A stretch of DNA of 64,000 bases from Erythrobacter sp. YT30 (GTDB taxonomy: Bacteria > Pseudomonadota > Alphaproteobacteria > Sphingomonadales > Sphingomonadaceae): positions 62,001 to 126,000 of the forward strand of contig NZ_LMAF01000001.1 in NCBI RefSeq assembly GCF_001542875.1, given 5' to 3'. Each line of letters begins with the position of its first letter. Within the stretch, counting starts at the first letter, position 1. A program made the position numbers and the translations under genes. Shown piece after piece: positions 18,150 through 27,115 of the stretch. A model generated the notes under the pieces. The model made no database searches. It saw only the letters and a list, made by a program, of their open reading frames with translations, and was not told where the DNA came from.

Positions 18150-20162
18150 ATGATACCTGAGATTGGCCTTGCCGCCCTGTGGCTTGCCGCAGCGCTTTCG
18201 GTGCTGCAACTGGTTGCAGGGGCGCTTAGTGTGAAAGAAGCGCCAGCCGGGGGAGCATCGCCCTTTGCATTCTACGCTCGGCCTGCGGCTGTTGTGCAGG
18301 CATTGCTAGCGACTGTGGCTTTTGCTGCTCTGCTGTACGCGTTCGCGGTGACCGATCTTTCAGTCAAACTGGTCGCCACCAATTCGCATTCGGCAAAGCC
18401 GCTCCTTTACAAACTGACTGGAACATGGGGCAATCACGAGGGATCGATGCTTTTGTGGGTGGCGGTTTTGGCGCTGTCTGGAGGTTTGCTTGCCGGGCTG
18501 GAGCGGCGTCTGCCAGAGCGGACCATGCAGGCAGCACTTGCGGTGCAAGGCTTTGTTGCGCTTGGGTTTTACGCTTTCCTTATCGCATCCTCCAATCCCT
18601 TTGAACGCTTGCCTATCCCTGCAGCCGAAGGGATTGGCCTTAACCCGCTCTTGCAGGACATCGGTCTCGCCCTGCATCCGCCGACACTCTACGTCGGATA
18701 TGTCGGACTATCGGTGGCGTTCAGCTTAGCGATGGGCGCGCTCATCACTCGGCAGGTGACGCCGGAATTCGCGAGGGTCATGCGGCCATGGGTGCTGGGA
18801 GCTTGGGTGTTCCTTACGCTCGGCATTACGGCAGGGAGTTACTGGGCATATTACGAACTTGGCTGGGGCGGCTGGTGGTTCTGGGACCCGGTTGAAAATT
18901 CATCGCTGATGCCATGGCTTGCAGCAACAGCGCTGATGCATTCGGTGAGTGTTCTCGCCGCCCGCGATGCCCTTCGCACGTGGACGATCATGCTGGGCGT
19001 ACTTGCGTTTTCGATGTCGATGCTGGGGACATTCCTTGTGCGTTCAGGCGTGCTCACCAGCGTCCATGCATTTGCAGTGGATCCGGAACGCGGAACTTTT
19101 ATCCTCGTACTGCTGCTCATCTATATTGGTGGGGCGCTGGGCATTTTTGCCATGCGAGCAAGCGCGGTTGCCGAGGGAAAAACCTTTGCGTTCACCAGCC
19201 GCGAAGGTGCTCTTGTGTTCAACAATGTGATGCTGACGGCGATCCTTGCGATTGTGCTGCTGGGCACGCTTTACCCGCTTCTGACCGAAGCATTTGATGT
19301 GAGGGTGTCGGTCGGCCCACCGTACTTCAACCCCGCCTCTGCCATGTTTGCGATCCCGATGTTCCTTGTGATGGCGGTAGGGCCCCTTTTGCGCTGGAAG
19401 CAGGATACAGCAGGGCGGATCAATCGCGAGCTTGCTGCTCTTGTGGCTATCCTCGTTGTGGCGGCCGTCCTGATCGCATTGCTCGCGGAGATCAGCGTGC
19501 TTGCGCTTCTCGGCCTTGCCCTTGCAGCAGTCTTGGCAATCGCAGCCCTTCTGCCTTTGCGCGGACGCAAGTTGGCGCGCGTGCCCACTGCCACATGGGG
19601 CATGGTTTGCGCGCATTTTGGCGTGGCAGTGGCCCTGTTCGGGATGGCATCGGAAAGCGCATTTACCGAAGAGAAGCTCGCTGCTGTAAGCGCGGGCGAA
19701 ACAACGCAAGTTGGCGATTGGAATGTGACGCTGAGCAGTGTCGATGCAGTTGCAGGACCAAACTGGACTGCGATGGAAGCCCGGCTTTCCGTGGCGCGGG
19801 GGGAGGGGGCGCCAACTGTTCTCAACCCACAATCGCGCAATTTCTGGTCACCCGTGCAGGCCACGAGCGAAAGCGCGCTCCTCACCCAATGGGATGGCCA
19901 ACTTTATGCGACAATCGGGCAGAGTGTTGGCGTCGATGATGACGGCAATGAACGCTGGCAGCTGCGCATCTGGTGGAAACCGTTCGTGACGTTCATCTGG
20001 TATGGCGGATTGCTTGTCGGATTTGGCGGGTTGCTGGCCATGGTTGGCCGCATTCGCGATGATCTGCGCCGGAGGAAAGGCGTCCAGCGCCGTGAGGAAG
20101 AACAAGCCGACATAGAAGAATTGAATGCTGGTCCGCGGACTTTGCCGGAGCCTGCGGAATGA
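18150..20162 (+). CDS. ccmF: Cytochrome c heme lyase subunit CcmF
   Basis: Large inner-membrane protein (670 residues, about 14 helices) that attaches heme to apocytochrome c with CcmH/CcmI. Seen are KLTGTWGNHEGSMLLW and the WD motif GGWWFWDPVENSS, which binds heme from CcmE; the TLGITAGSYWAYYELGWGG block is family-typical. A long Ala/Leu-rich segment lies before the periplasmic C-terminal domain. Stop and ccmG start overlap by 4 bases. Confidence 0.96.
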   Translation: MIPEIGLAALWLAAALSVLQLVAGALSVKEAPAGGASPFAFYARPAAVVQALLATVAFAALLYAFAVTDLSVKLVATNSHSAKPLLYKLTGTWGNHEGSMLLWVAVLALSGGLLAGLERRLPERTMQAALAVQGFVALGFYAFLIASSNPFERLPIPAAEGIGLNPLLQDIGLALHPPTLYVGYVGLSVAFSLAMGALITRQVTPEFARVMRPWVLGAWVFLTLGITAGSYWAYYELGWGGWWFWDPVENSSLMPWLAATALMHSVSVLAARDALRTWTIMLGVLAFSMSMLGTFLVRSGVLTSVHAFAVDPERGTFILVLLLIYIGGALGIFAMRASAVAEGKTFAFTSREGALVFNNVMLTAILAIVLLGTLYPLLTEAFDVRVSVGPPYFNPASAMFAIPMFLVMAVGPLLRWKQDTAGRINRELAALVAILVVAAVLIALLAEISVLALLGLALAAVLAIAALLPLRGRKLARVPTATWGMVCAHFGVAVALFGMASESAFTEEKLAAVSAGETTQVGDWNVTLSSVDAVAGPNWTAMEARLSVARGEGAPTVLNPQSRNFWSPVQATSESALLTQWDGQLYATIGQSVGVDDDGNERWQLRIWWKPFVTFIWYGGLLVGFGGLLAMVGRIRDDLRRRKGVQRREEEQADIEELNAGPRTLPEPAE

Positions 20163-20686
20163 ACCGTCTTGTTTATCTTATCCCGCTGGGTGTGTTTGCC
20201 TTCATCGCCGGTCTGGGCGGCTACATGCTCACGCAGACCAAGGATGAGGCCATCCCATCACAGATGGTTGAAAAGCCCCTTCCACAATTCGATCTACCTC
20301 CGGCAACAGACGGGATTAAGGGCGTTTCGAGGACAGACCTGATCGGAGGCGAACCCAAATTGCTCAATCTATGGGCCAGCTGGTGCCCGCCCTGCATTGC
20401 CGAGGCTCCGCATCTTGATACTCTGAAAGAGGCAGGGGTACCGATTTACGGCATCGCCATGCGCGATACTTCTGAAGATGTTGCAGCTTTCCTCGCCAAT
20501 CATGGAAATCCATATGTGGCGATCGGCCATGATGAGATTTCGGCAATCCAATTTGAGCTGGGATCATCGGGTTTGCCCGAGACCTTCGTGATCGATGGTG
20601 ATGGCGTGATCCGATATCAGCATATTGGTGACATTCGCGAAGAGCACGTGCCGATGCTTCTCGAATTGTTGGAGCAAGCCAAGTGA
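20159..20686 (+). CDS. ccmG: Thiol:disulfide interchange protein CcmG/DsbE
   Basis: Membrane-tethered periplasmic thioredoxin that keeps the CXXCH cysteines of apocytochrome c reduced. The N-terminal anchor covers residues 4-24. The active site WCPPC has Cys76 and Cys79, and the cis-Pro region reads SSGLPETFVID. 175 residues, normal. It overlaps ccmF and ccmH by 4 bases each, consistent with tight coupling. Confidence 0.96.
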   Translation: MNRLVYLIPLGVFAFIAGLGGYMLTQTKDEAIPSQMVEKPLPQFDLPPATDGIKGVSRTDLIGGEPKLLNLWASWCPPCIAEAPHLDTLKEAGVPIYGIAMRDTSEDVAAFLANHGNPYVAIGHDEISAIQFELGSSGLPETFVIDGDGVIRYQHIGDIREEHVPMLLELLEQAK

Positions 20687-21111
20687 TGCGCGCGCTGCTC
20701 TTTGCTCTATTTGCATTGATGGCGGCTCCTCTCGCTGCGCAGGATAAAGCGCCGCCCGCGCCCTATGCCAATGTGCAACTGGAGGATGCTGCGCTTGAGG
20801 CGCAAGCGACCGATTTGATGGAGACACTGCGCTGTCTCACCTGCCAATCGCAATCCATCGCTGACAGTGACGCGCCGATTGCAGGCGATATGCGGCATCA
20901 AGTCCGGGTACGGTTGAAAGCCGGACAATCGCCTGATGAGGTCCGCGATTGGCTGGTGGATCGCTATGGTGATTACGTCACCTATACTCCGCAAGTTAGC
21001 AGCACGACGTGGCCGCTTTTCGCTGTGCCTGCTCTCGTCATCGTGCTGGTTTTGCTTGTCCTTTGGCGGCGTCTCAGGGGACGTAAAGTGCAAGAGGGTG
21101 GCGGGCAATGA
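20683..21111 (+). CDS. ccmH: Cytochrome c-type biogenesis protein CcmH
   Basis: Thiol-reductive subunit of the heme ligation complex. 142 residues: signal peptide ending PLAAQ, then the CXXC motif LRCLTC (Cys51, Cys54) followed by CQSQSIADSDAPIAGDMR-type sequence (in parts), the DYVTYTP segment and one C-terminal membrane helix. It is the short alphaproteobacterial form; the TPR part is the separate ccmI gene downstream, which overlaps by 4 bases. Confidence 0.95.
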   Translation: MMRALLFALFALMAAPLAAQDKAPPAPYANVQLEDAALEAQATDLMETLRCLTCQSQSIADSDAPIAGDMRHQVRVRLKAGQSPDEVRDWLVDRYGDYVTYTPQVSSTTWPLFAVPALVIVLVLLVLWRRLRGRKVQEGGGQ

Positions 21112-21758
21112 TCGGTTGGTTCGCCGTGCTGGCCCTAGCAATTGCGACCTTTGCGGTTGCAATCTTTGTGCTCAAGCTGCCCAGACAAAGCTGGACGCTG
21201 TTTGGCGCGGTGCTTTCGATCGGCTTGGCTGGCTATGCGTGGCAGGGCGTACCCGAACAGGCATCCAGTCCCAAGCAGGCGCAAGTAGACACAACGGGCT
21301 CGGGCGAGGCCATGATCGAAGCGCGCAAGCAATTGTTTGACTCCGCGCAATTAAAGCCTGCCTATCTCATCACATCAGATGCTTTTGCGAGGCAGGGCCA
21401 GTTCGATAACGCTGCAAACCTGCTGCGCATTGGATTGCGAGACAATCCCAATCACCTTGAAGGCTGGTTGGCGCTCGCAATGGCATTGACGGGTCATGCG
21501 GATGGCGTGGTGACGCCGCCTGCTCTGTATGCCTATGGGCGTGCGCGCGAGATTGATCCTGCCAATCCCGGCGCAGATTTCTTTCTTGGCATTGCCTATA
21601 TGCAGACGGGGCAAATTCGGAATGCACGCGGTGTTTGGGGGGAATTGCTTTTGCGATCGCCCGAAGATGCTCCATGGAGGCCCGAACTGGAACAGCGTGT
21701 AGAGGCGCTTGATCAAATGATCGCCAATGCTCCCATGCTGCAACAGCGTGGACAATAG
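21108..21758 (+). CDS. ccmI: CcmI/CycH-type TPR protein, cytochrome c maturation
   Basis: Apocytochrome c chaperone of the System I ligase. 216 residues: two N-terminal membrane helices (about 2-22 and 30-47), then tetratricopeptide repeats, recognisable around DAFARQGQFDNAANLLRIGL and FLGIAYMQTGQIRNARGVW. It is much shorter than the roughly 400-residue CycH of rhizobia, with a single reduced TPR block. Last gene of the operon by its overlap with ccmH. Assignment rests on both position and architecture. Confidence 0.88.
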   Translation: MIGWFAVLALAIATFAVAIFVLKLPRQSWTLFGAVLSIGLAGYAWQGVPEQASSPKQAQVDTTGSGEAMIEARKQLFDSAQLKPAYLITSDAFARQGQFDNAANLLRIGLRDNPNHLEGWLALAMALTGHADGVVTPPALYAYGRAREIDPANPGADFFLGIAYMQTGQIRNARGVWGELLLRSPEDAPWRPELEQRVEALDQMIANAPMLQQRGQ

Positions 21759-21847
21759 GCGCGACGCTGTGTTGCGAGTGGTAATATCCAGTGCTAGGGG
21801 CGCGGCCCTTCGGGAAACAGAGCCCGCACACGGGAGTTTCGCATAAG

Positions 21848-23773
21848 ATGAGCGAGACAGCAGCACCAGCACACCAGCCTCCCACCGGAGGCAAAGGGCA
21901 CAGCGCGTCGAAGGGCGCGCTGGCTATTGGTGCGATCGGCATCGTTTTTGGCGATATCGGGACGAGCCCGCTTTACGCTTTCCGTGAGACATTTGCCGGC
22001 ACTGCGAACATCGCGATTGACCGCATGCACGTGCTGGGCGTCGTTAGTCTGATCTTTTGGTCGATGCTGCTTGTGGTGGCGATCCAATATGTGACCATTC
22101 TCATGCGCGCCGATAACAAGGGGCAGGGCGGAAGCCTTGCCCTGGTGGCGCTGCTGTCTCGGCATATGGGAAAATCGAAATACGGCTGGTTGGTCGTGCT
22201 GCTGGGCGTCTTCGCGACGTCGCTTTTCTATGGCGATAGCATGATTACGCCTGCCATCTCGGTTTTGTCAGCGGTTGAGGGACTAACCGTAGTCGATCCC
22301 GGCTTTGAACGCTTCGTTATACCGATTGCCTTGGGCCTTCTCGTGTTCCTGTTCCTATTGCAGAGGCGCGGAACGGCGAAAGTGGGCGCGCTCTTTGCGC
22401 CAGTGATGATCGTCTATTTCACCGTCATCGCAGGGCTTGGCGGTTGGCAGATCTTGCAGAACCCTGACATTTTGTGGGCGCTCAATCCCTATTATGCCTT
22501 CATGTTCTTCGTAACAGATGGCGTCGTGGCGTTTCTGGCGCTGGGTGCGGTGGTGCTCGCAGTTACAGGCAGTGAAGCGCTCTATTCCGATATGGGGCAT
22601 TTTGGGCGCGGACCGATGCGGCTTTCTTGGTTTGGCTTTGTCATGCCCTGTCTGCTTTTGAACTATTTCGGGCAGGGCGCGATGATTGCTGGGCTTCCTG
22701 CTGAGGAAGCGGCCGTAGTTGTACAGAACCCGTTCTTCCTGCTTGCTAGCGAGGAATGGCGATTGCCGCTCGTTTTCCTCGCGACCGTTGCAACCTTTAT
22801 CGCAAGTCAGGCAGTGATTTCGGGTGCGTTCTCGATCACGCACCAGGCGGTGCAGATGGGCTTCATGCCGCGTCTCAACATCCTCCACACATCGGAGACT
22901 GAAGGCGGGCAGATCTACATCCCCTTCGTCAATTGGGCACTGATGGTGGCGGTGATCATTCTGGTGCTCACATTCCAGAATTCATCGAACCTTGCGAGCG
23001 CCTACGGCATCGCGGTGACGGGCGCCGTGACCATTGATACGCTGTTGATGGCAGTGCTGCTGGTGACGGTGTGGAAATGGAAGTGGTGGTACGCTGCGCC
23101 GGTCGTACTCTTATTCCTGATCGTTGATGGCGCGTACTTTGCTGCCAACCTTACGAAGGTTCCACAAGGCGGCTGGTTCCCGCTGGTTGTTGGCCTTATC
23201 GCGTTTACGCTTTTGACAACCTGGGCACGCGGGCGAAAGCTGATGCGGGCCAATATGTCGGAGCACGCGCTTCCGATCGAGATCTTCGCCAAGTCCGCAA
23301 AGAATTCGGCATTGAGAGTTCCAGGAACCGCGATCTTCATGGCGAGCCAGAGTTCGGGCGTTCCGTCCGCGCTGCTCCACAACATCAAGCACAACAAAGT
23401 ACTGCATGAGCGGGTCGTGATCCTAACGGTCAACATTCAGGACGTGCCCTATGTCGATCCTGACAAGCGTTGCGAATACACCGATATGGGCGATGGGTTT
23501 TACCGAGCAGTGCTGCATTACGGCTTCATGGAGGAAACTGACGTGCCCAAGGGGCTTGAAGGGATGGGCGTCTATTGCGGCGGCCATTTTGACATGATGC
23601 ACACCAGCTTCTTCCTCTCACGCCAGACGCTTCTCGCATCGGACAAGCCGGGAATGCCGATCTGGCGAGAAAAGATTTTCGCATGGATGCTGCGCAATGC
23701 GGCAAGCGCAATGGACTTCTTCAAACTGCCGACGAACCGAGTCGTTGAATTGGGCAGTCAAGTCGAAATCTGA
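21848..23773 (+). CDS. kup: Low-affinity potassium transporter Kup
   Basis: KUP/HAK/KT family proton-coupled K+ uptake protein, inner membrane, about 12 helices plus a cytoplasmic C-terminal domain. The hallmark [17 protein letters not shown] is in the first helix region, with [18 protein letters not shown] and [13 protein letters not shown] following. 641 residues from ATG 21848, whose MSETAAPAH start resembles family members; the frame opens earlier at 21791. It lies 89 bases after ccmI. Confidence 0.96.
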   Translation: MSETAAPAHQPPTGGKGHSASKGALAIGAIGIVFGDIGTSPLYAFRETFAGTANIAIDRMHVLGVVSLIFWSMLLVVAIQYVTILMRADNKGQGGSLALVALLSRHMGKSKYGWLVVLLGVFATSLFYGDSMITPAISVLSAVEGLTVVDPGFERFVIPIALGLLVFLFLLQRRGTAKVGALFAPVMIVYFTVIAGLGGWQILQNPDILWALNPYYAFMFFVTDGVVAFLALGAVVLAVTGSEALYSDMGHFGRGPMRLSWFGFVMPCLLLNYFGQGAMIAGLPAEEAAVVVQNPFFLLASEEWRLPLVFLATVATFIASQAVISGAFSITHQAVQMGFMPRLNILHTSETEGGQIYIPFVNWALMVAVIILVLTFQNSSNLASAYGIAVTGAVTIDTLLMAVLLVTVWKWKWWYAAPVVLLFLIVDGAYFAANLTKVPQGGWFPLVVGLIAFTLLTTWARGRKLMRANMSEHALPIEIFAKSAKNSALRVPGTAIFMASQSSGVPSALLHNIKHNKVLHERVVILTVNIQDVPYVDPDKRCEYTDMGDGFYRAVLHYGFMEETDVPKGLEGMGVYCGGHFDMMHTSFFLSRQTLLASDKPGMPIWREKIFAWMLRNAASAMDFFKLPTNRVVELGSQVEI

Positions 23774-23776
23774 GCT

Positions 23777-23790
23777 AAGACTCGAGTCTT
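23777..23790. other. 14-bp perfect palindrome after kup
   Basis: AAGACTCGAGTCTT begins 3 bases after the kup stop and is followed by T-rich sequence (TTCACAG). It may contribute to kup 3'-end formation. It also holds two overlapping GANTC sites, the CcrM methylation target of alphaproteobacteria. Function uncertain. Confidence 0.4.
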
Positions 23791-24043
23791 TCACAGATTT
23801 ATTCGCCGATAATTTGGGAACTGCGTCCAAAATGACGGGTTTCTACTATCCGTTAAAACCCTAACCCGTGTTTACTCTATTCGGAAAGTTTCTCCACTTT
23901 GGAGTTAACCTTTCGCACGGAGCCGTCCCGATGTGGTCTTATCCTCACGAGGCGTTTCCGGATGAAAGATGTAGCGTGATACAGAATTCAACAAGGGCAG
24001 AATTACGAGCTAGGCAATTGGTCAAACTTAAAGGGGAATAATT
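23791..24043 (+). promoter_or_regulatory. Structured leader and possible EcfG promoter before the 65-residue gene
   Basis: About 250 bases without a gene. GGAAC (23817-23821) followed by 16 bases and GGTT (23838-23841) is one mismatch from the EcfG consensus GGAAC-N16/17-CGTT. Downstream, a nested hairpin forms from GAAAG (23884-23888) with CTTTC (23910-23914) and CTCCA (23892-23896) with TGGAG (23900-23904). AAAGGGGAAT lies just before the ATG at 24044. Promoter assignment is tentative. Confidence 0.35.
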
Positions 24044-24241
24044 ATGGCAGCGCGCCGCATTTACAGCTCCGGTCACAGAGATAACCGTTTTGGGCATTAC
24101 GGATATCTGGATTTCGGCACCAGCCGGGTCGTCGACAATCAGGAAGAGGTCCTGCAGGCCGTCCGTACAGAACGGGCCCGCCGCGATCTCTACATGAATT
24201 GCGAATTGGCAGGCAGCGCGTGGGAGTACCACGCAGCCTGA
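24044..24241 (+). CDS. Small protein of unknown function (65 aa)
   Basis: I do not recognise this family. It has a good ribosome-binding site (AAAGGGG, 9 bases before ATG) and follows a structured leader. The N-terminal third is basic and aromatic (Arg, His, Tyr, Gly: YSSGHRDNRFGHYGYLD). The rest is a probable amphipathic helix rich in Glu/Arg (QEEVLQAVRTERARRDLY) with one Cys. No signal peptide or membrane segment. Longer antisense frames exist but lack start signals. A terminator-like hairpin follows at 24296-24321. Confidence 0.6.
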   Translation: MAARRIYSSGHRDNRFGHYGYLDFGTSRVVDNQEEVLQAVRTERARRDLYMNCELAGSAWEYHAA

Positions 24242-24295
24242 TATAGTGAGGGGGGCTCCCAGCGTGGGTGCCTGACGGACAGCAAACCAATTGCC

Positions 24296-24321
24296 GCCCG
24301 GTGCTCAAGCGAGCATCGGGC
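24296..24321. terminator. Stem-loop between convergent small gene and yciB
   Basis: GCCCGGTGCTC (24296-24306), loop AAGC, GAGCATCGGGC (24311-24321): an 11-bp stem with one G-T pair. It has no long T-run but sits between two converging 3' ends, so it could end transcription from both sides. Confidence 0.6.
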
Positions 24322-24330
24322 GTACTTGAT

Positions 24331-24993
24331 TTAGGAGGGGCTTTTCTCGTCTTTCGCTGAGTTTTCCCCCTCATCATCGCCGATATCGAGGCCATGCTTC
24401 AGCAGCATGGGAATCTGCGTGAACGTGAAAAGGAAGGTGAGGGGAAGAAACACCCACAGCTTAGCCCACAGCCAGCTTTCAAATGTGAGGTACGCTCGGA
24501 GAACTTCGTTCAAGCCTGCGAGGAATAGGAAAAAGACACCCCAATTGCGCGAAAGCTTGAGCCAGCCCGCGCTTGTTAGTCCTTCGAAAGCAGCCTCAAG
24601 CAATATCTTGAGAAGCGCGCGGCCTGCAAAAAAGCCAGCAAGAAGAGCGACGCCGAAGACGGTGTATATGATCGTCGGCTTCAGCTGCACGAACACCGGA
24701 TCGCCAAAGAAGATTGTTAGCGCACCAAATCCGACGATGAGCGCAGTTGAAAACCACAGCATCGGCGAGACTTTACCGAGCAGCGCGCGGCTGCTGAACA
24801 GAGCGATGACGGCGGCAATCATAAAGGCTCCGGTGCCGTAAATGATAGCTGTGAGTTCGCCTGCCGGGTTCGGATCTTCGGGTGCATTCCAACGATAGAC
24901 GGCGAGGAACACCAGCAGCGGGCCATAATCGATCGCAACATTTAGCCAGCCTGATGCGGGCTTCTTCGTCTGGGTATTCTCAGCTTCGGCCAC
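24331..24993 (-). CDS. yciB: Inner membrane septation protein A-like (YciB/IspZ)
   Basis: Integral membrane protein, 220 residues, about five or six helices. The DYGPLLVFLAVYRW start, LKPTIIYTVFG and the SRNWGVFFLFLAGLNEVLR and LWVFLPLTFLFTFTQIPML blocks are diagnostic of YciB. The family has been linked to septation and envelope integrity; its biochemical role is unresolved. It starts at a GTG that shares one base with the ftsY stop (TAGTG), so it is translationally coupled to ftsY. Confidence 0.93.
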   Translation of the reverse strand: MAEAENTQTKKPASGWLNVAIDYGPLLVFLAVYRWNAPEDPNPAGELTAIIYGTGAFMIAAVIALFSSRALLGKVSPMLWFSTALIVGFGALTIFFGDPVFVQLKPTIIYTVFGVALLAGFFAGRALLKILLEAAFEGLTSAGWLKLSRNWGVFFLFLAGLNEVLRAYLTFESWLWAKLWVFLPLTFLFTFTQIPMLLKHGLDIGDDEGENSAKDEKSPS

Positions 24994-25922
24994 TACGCCA
25001 CTCCTGCAATCACGCGCGCGACCAGATCGGGATCGAAGGGGCGCAGGTCTTCCATCTTTTCGCCAACGCCAATCGCGTGGATCGGAAGGCCATATTGCTC
25101 TGCCGCGGCGACCAAGACGCCTCCGCGCGCTGTCCCATCGAGTTTGGTCATGATCAGGCCTGTAACACCGGCGACTTCTTTGAACACATCGATCTGTGAC
25201 AGCGCGTTCTGCCCATTGGTTGCGTCGAGTACTAATACAACGTCATGCGGTGCAGCTTCATTGAGGCGGCCGAGGACGCGGCGGATTTTCGCCAGTTCGT
25301 CCATCAACTCGGCTTTATTCTGCAAACGACCAGCCGTGTCTACGATCAGCGCGTCGATGCCTGTATCAGTCGCCTGCTTTACAGCGTCGAATACGATCGA
25401 AGCCGGATCACCGCCTTCTGGTCCTTTGACGATATCTACGCCTGCGCGCTCTGCCCATGTCGCAAGTTGGCCAATGGCGGCAGCGCGGAAGGTGTCACCT
25501 GCTGCGAGGAGCACGCCATAATCATCCTCCATGAAGAGGTGAGCCAGCTTGGCGATGGTGGTTGTTTTGCCCGACCCGTTGACGCCAATCACGAGGATCA
25601 CTTGCGGGCGCGGGAATGCCGTCACTTCGAGCGGCTTTGCCACCGGGCGCAGGATTTCTGCGATTTCCTCGGCCACCGCCTCTTTCAGTTCTCGCTCGGT
25701 AATGCTGCTGCCAAACCGCTTTTCGGCCAGCTTGGCGCGGATACGGCCTGCCGCTGAGGGTCCAAGATCGGATATGATCAGCGCGTCTTCGATATCGTCG
25801 AGTTCAGCGTCGGAGAGCTTGCCTCCCCCGGCAAGACCTGAAAGGTTTTCGCCGAGGCGCTCGGACGTTTTGCGGAAGCCACCAAGAACGCGGTCGCTCC
25901 AGCCAGATGGCGCATCGCTCAT
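24993..25922 (-). CDS. ftsY: Signal recognition particle receptor FtsY
   Basis: SRP receptor GTPase that docks ribosome-nascent chain complexes at the membrane. 309 residues with a short N-terminal region and the NG domain. Seen are the P-loop GVNGSGKTTTIAKLA, ARAGDTFRAAA-type G2 (AAGDTFRAAAIGQL), VDTAGRLQNK and TKLDGTARGG. The acidic A domain of E. coli FtsY is missing, as in most alphaproteobacteria. Start overlaps the mtaB stop by 4 bases (ATGA). Confidence 0.97.
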   Translation of the reverse strand: MSDAPSGWSDRVLGGFRKTSERLGENLSGLAGGGKLSDAELDDIEDALIISDLGPSAAGRIRAKLAEKRFGSSITERELKEAVAEEIAEILRPVAKPLEVTAFPRPQVILVIGVNGSGKTTTIAKLAHLFMEDDYGVLLAAGDTFRAAAIGQLATWAERAGVDIVKGPEGGDPASIVFDAVKQATDTGIDALIVDTAGRLQNKAELMDELAKIRRVLGRLNEAAPHDVVLVLDATNGQNALSQIDVFKEVAGVTGLIMTKLDGTARGGVLVAAAEQYGLPIHAIGVGEKMEDLRPFDPDLVARVIAGVA

Positions 25923-27115
25923 CGCAGCAGACCTTCGTCGATGCGGGTCGGGGTGACACTCACGATGGAGCCTGCTGACGTGTTTTCCGGAAGAGCAATC
26001 CTTGCATAGTCAGGCGCATAGCCTGTGCCATCGCGTTCTGCGAGGACGCTTTGTGCTTTGCCCACATGGGCATCGAGCCATTCCCTGCGGATTTCTGACA
26101 CTTCGTTGCGCAAGTCTGCTGCGCGGGCCTTGATAAGGGCGCGATCCAATTGTGGCATCCGGGCGGCGGGAGTGCCGGGGCGGGGGGAGAACGGGAAGAT
26201 GTGGCCGTGGACAATTTCCAGTTCGCGGATGATCGAGAGGTTTTCGGCGTGATGCTGCGCGCTTTCCGTAGGGAAGCCTGCCATCAGGTCTGCCCCCACA
26301 GCGATATCCGGACGGCGTGCTTTGAGCCGTTCCACCAGCGCAACAGCATCGCCTCTCAGATGACGGCGCTTCATACGTTTGAGAATGAGGTCCGCGCCGT
26401 GCTGAAGCGAAAGGTGAATATGCGGCATGATCCGCTGGTCCGATGCGATCAGGTTTTCGAGCAGGGGGTCGACTTCGATGCCATCCATCGAGGATAGGCG
26501 GAGACGTTTTAGTTCACCAAAGGCATTCAGTATGGTGTGAACGAGATCGCCTAGTCTGGGCGTGTTGGAAATATCGTGTCCCCAACTGGTAAGATCGACA
26601 CCCGTCAGCACAATTTCCTTAGCGCCCAATTCGAGATGCTGTTCTACCTCCGCCAACACTTCGTTGACTGCCAAAGATCGACTGACCCCGCGCCCCTGGG
26701 GAATGACGCAGAACGTGCAGGCGTGATCGCAGCCGTTTTGCACCGCGATAAAGGCGCGGGTTTTTGTTGGAGCTAGCGGCGCTTTCTCAGAGGGGATATT
26801 GAAACTGCGCGGGTCCAGCTTTGCCGCGTTTGGGATAAGGCCATCGACCTCTTCCATGGAGGCCAATGCCTCGCGCTCGATATCGGCCGCGCAGCCTGTC
26901 ACGATCAACCGCGCATGGGGGCGTTCGCGGCGCGCTTTGCGGATGGCCTGACGCGTTTGGCGGACAGCTTCGGATGTCACCGCACACGAATTGACGACAA
27001 CCACATCGCTCTCATTTGCAAGCATGGCGCGCATGCGTTCAGCTTCCGCGATGTTCAAACGGCAGCCGAGATTGATGACTTCCGATTTGCGCGTCGGCTT
27101 GGAGGGCGCGTTCAT
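25919..27115 (-). CDS. mtaB: tRNA (ct6A37/t6A37) methylthiotransferase MtaB
   Basis: Radical-SAM enzyme that adds a methylthio group to N6-threonylcarbamoyladenosine 37 of tRNA. 398 residues. Three N-terminal UPF0004 Cys (INLGCRLN, VNSCAVT, VTGCAA) bind the auxiliary Fe-S cluster, and CDHACTFC is the radical-SAM CX3CX2C. MtaB is favoured over MiaB or RimO because of the GCRLN start and DGLIPN segment. The ATG at 27115 makes a 4-base overlap with the dapF stop; the frame opens 5 codons earlier. Confidence 0.92.
   Translation of the reverse strand: MNAPSKPTRKSEVINLGCRLNIAEAERMRAMLANESDVVVVNSCAVTSEAVRQTRQAIRKARRERPHARLIVTGCAADIEREALASMEEVDGLIPNAAKLDPRSFNIPSEKAPLAPTKTRAFIAVQNGCDHACTFCVIPQGRGVSRSLAVNEVLAEVEQHLELGAKEIVLTGVDLTSWGHDISNTPRLGDLVHTILNAFGELKRLRLSSMDGIEVDPLLENLIASDQRIMPHIHLSLQHGADLILKRMKRRHLRGDAVALVERLKARRPDIAVGADLMAGFPTESAQHHAENLSIIRELEIVHGHIFPFSPRPGTPAARMPQLDRALIKARAADLRNEVSEIRREWLDAHVGKAQSVLAERDGTGYAPDYARIALPENTSAGSIVSVTPTRIDEGLLR

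Noticed and set aside
19044-19832. Minus-strand open frame inside ccmF
   Set aside because: Basic, His/Gln-rich antisense translation of a certain membrane-protein gene.
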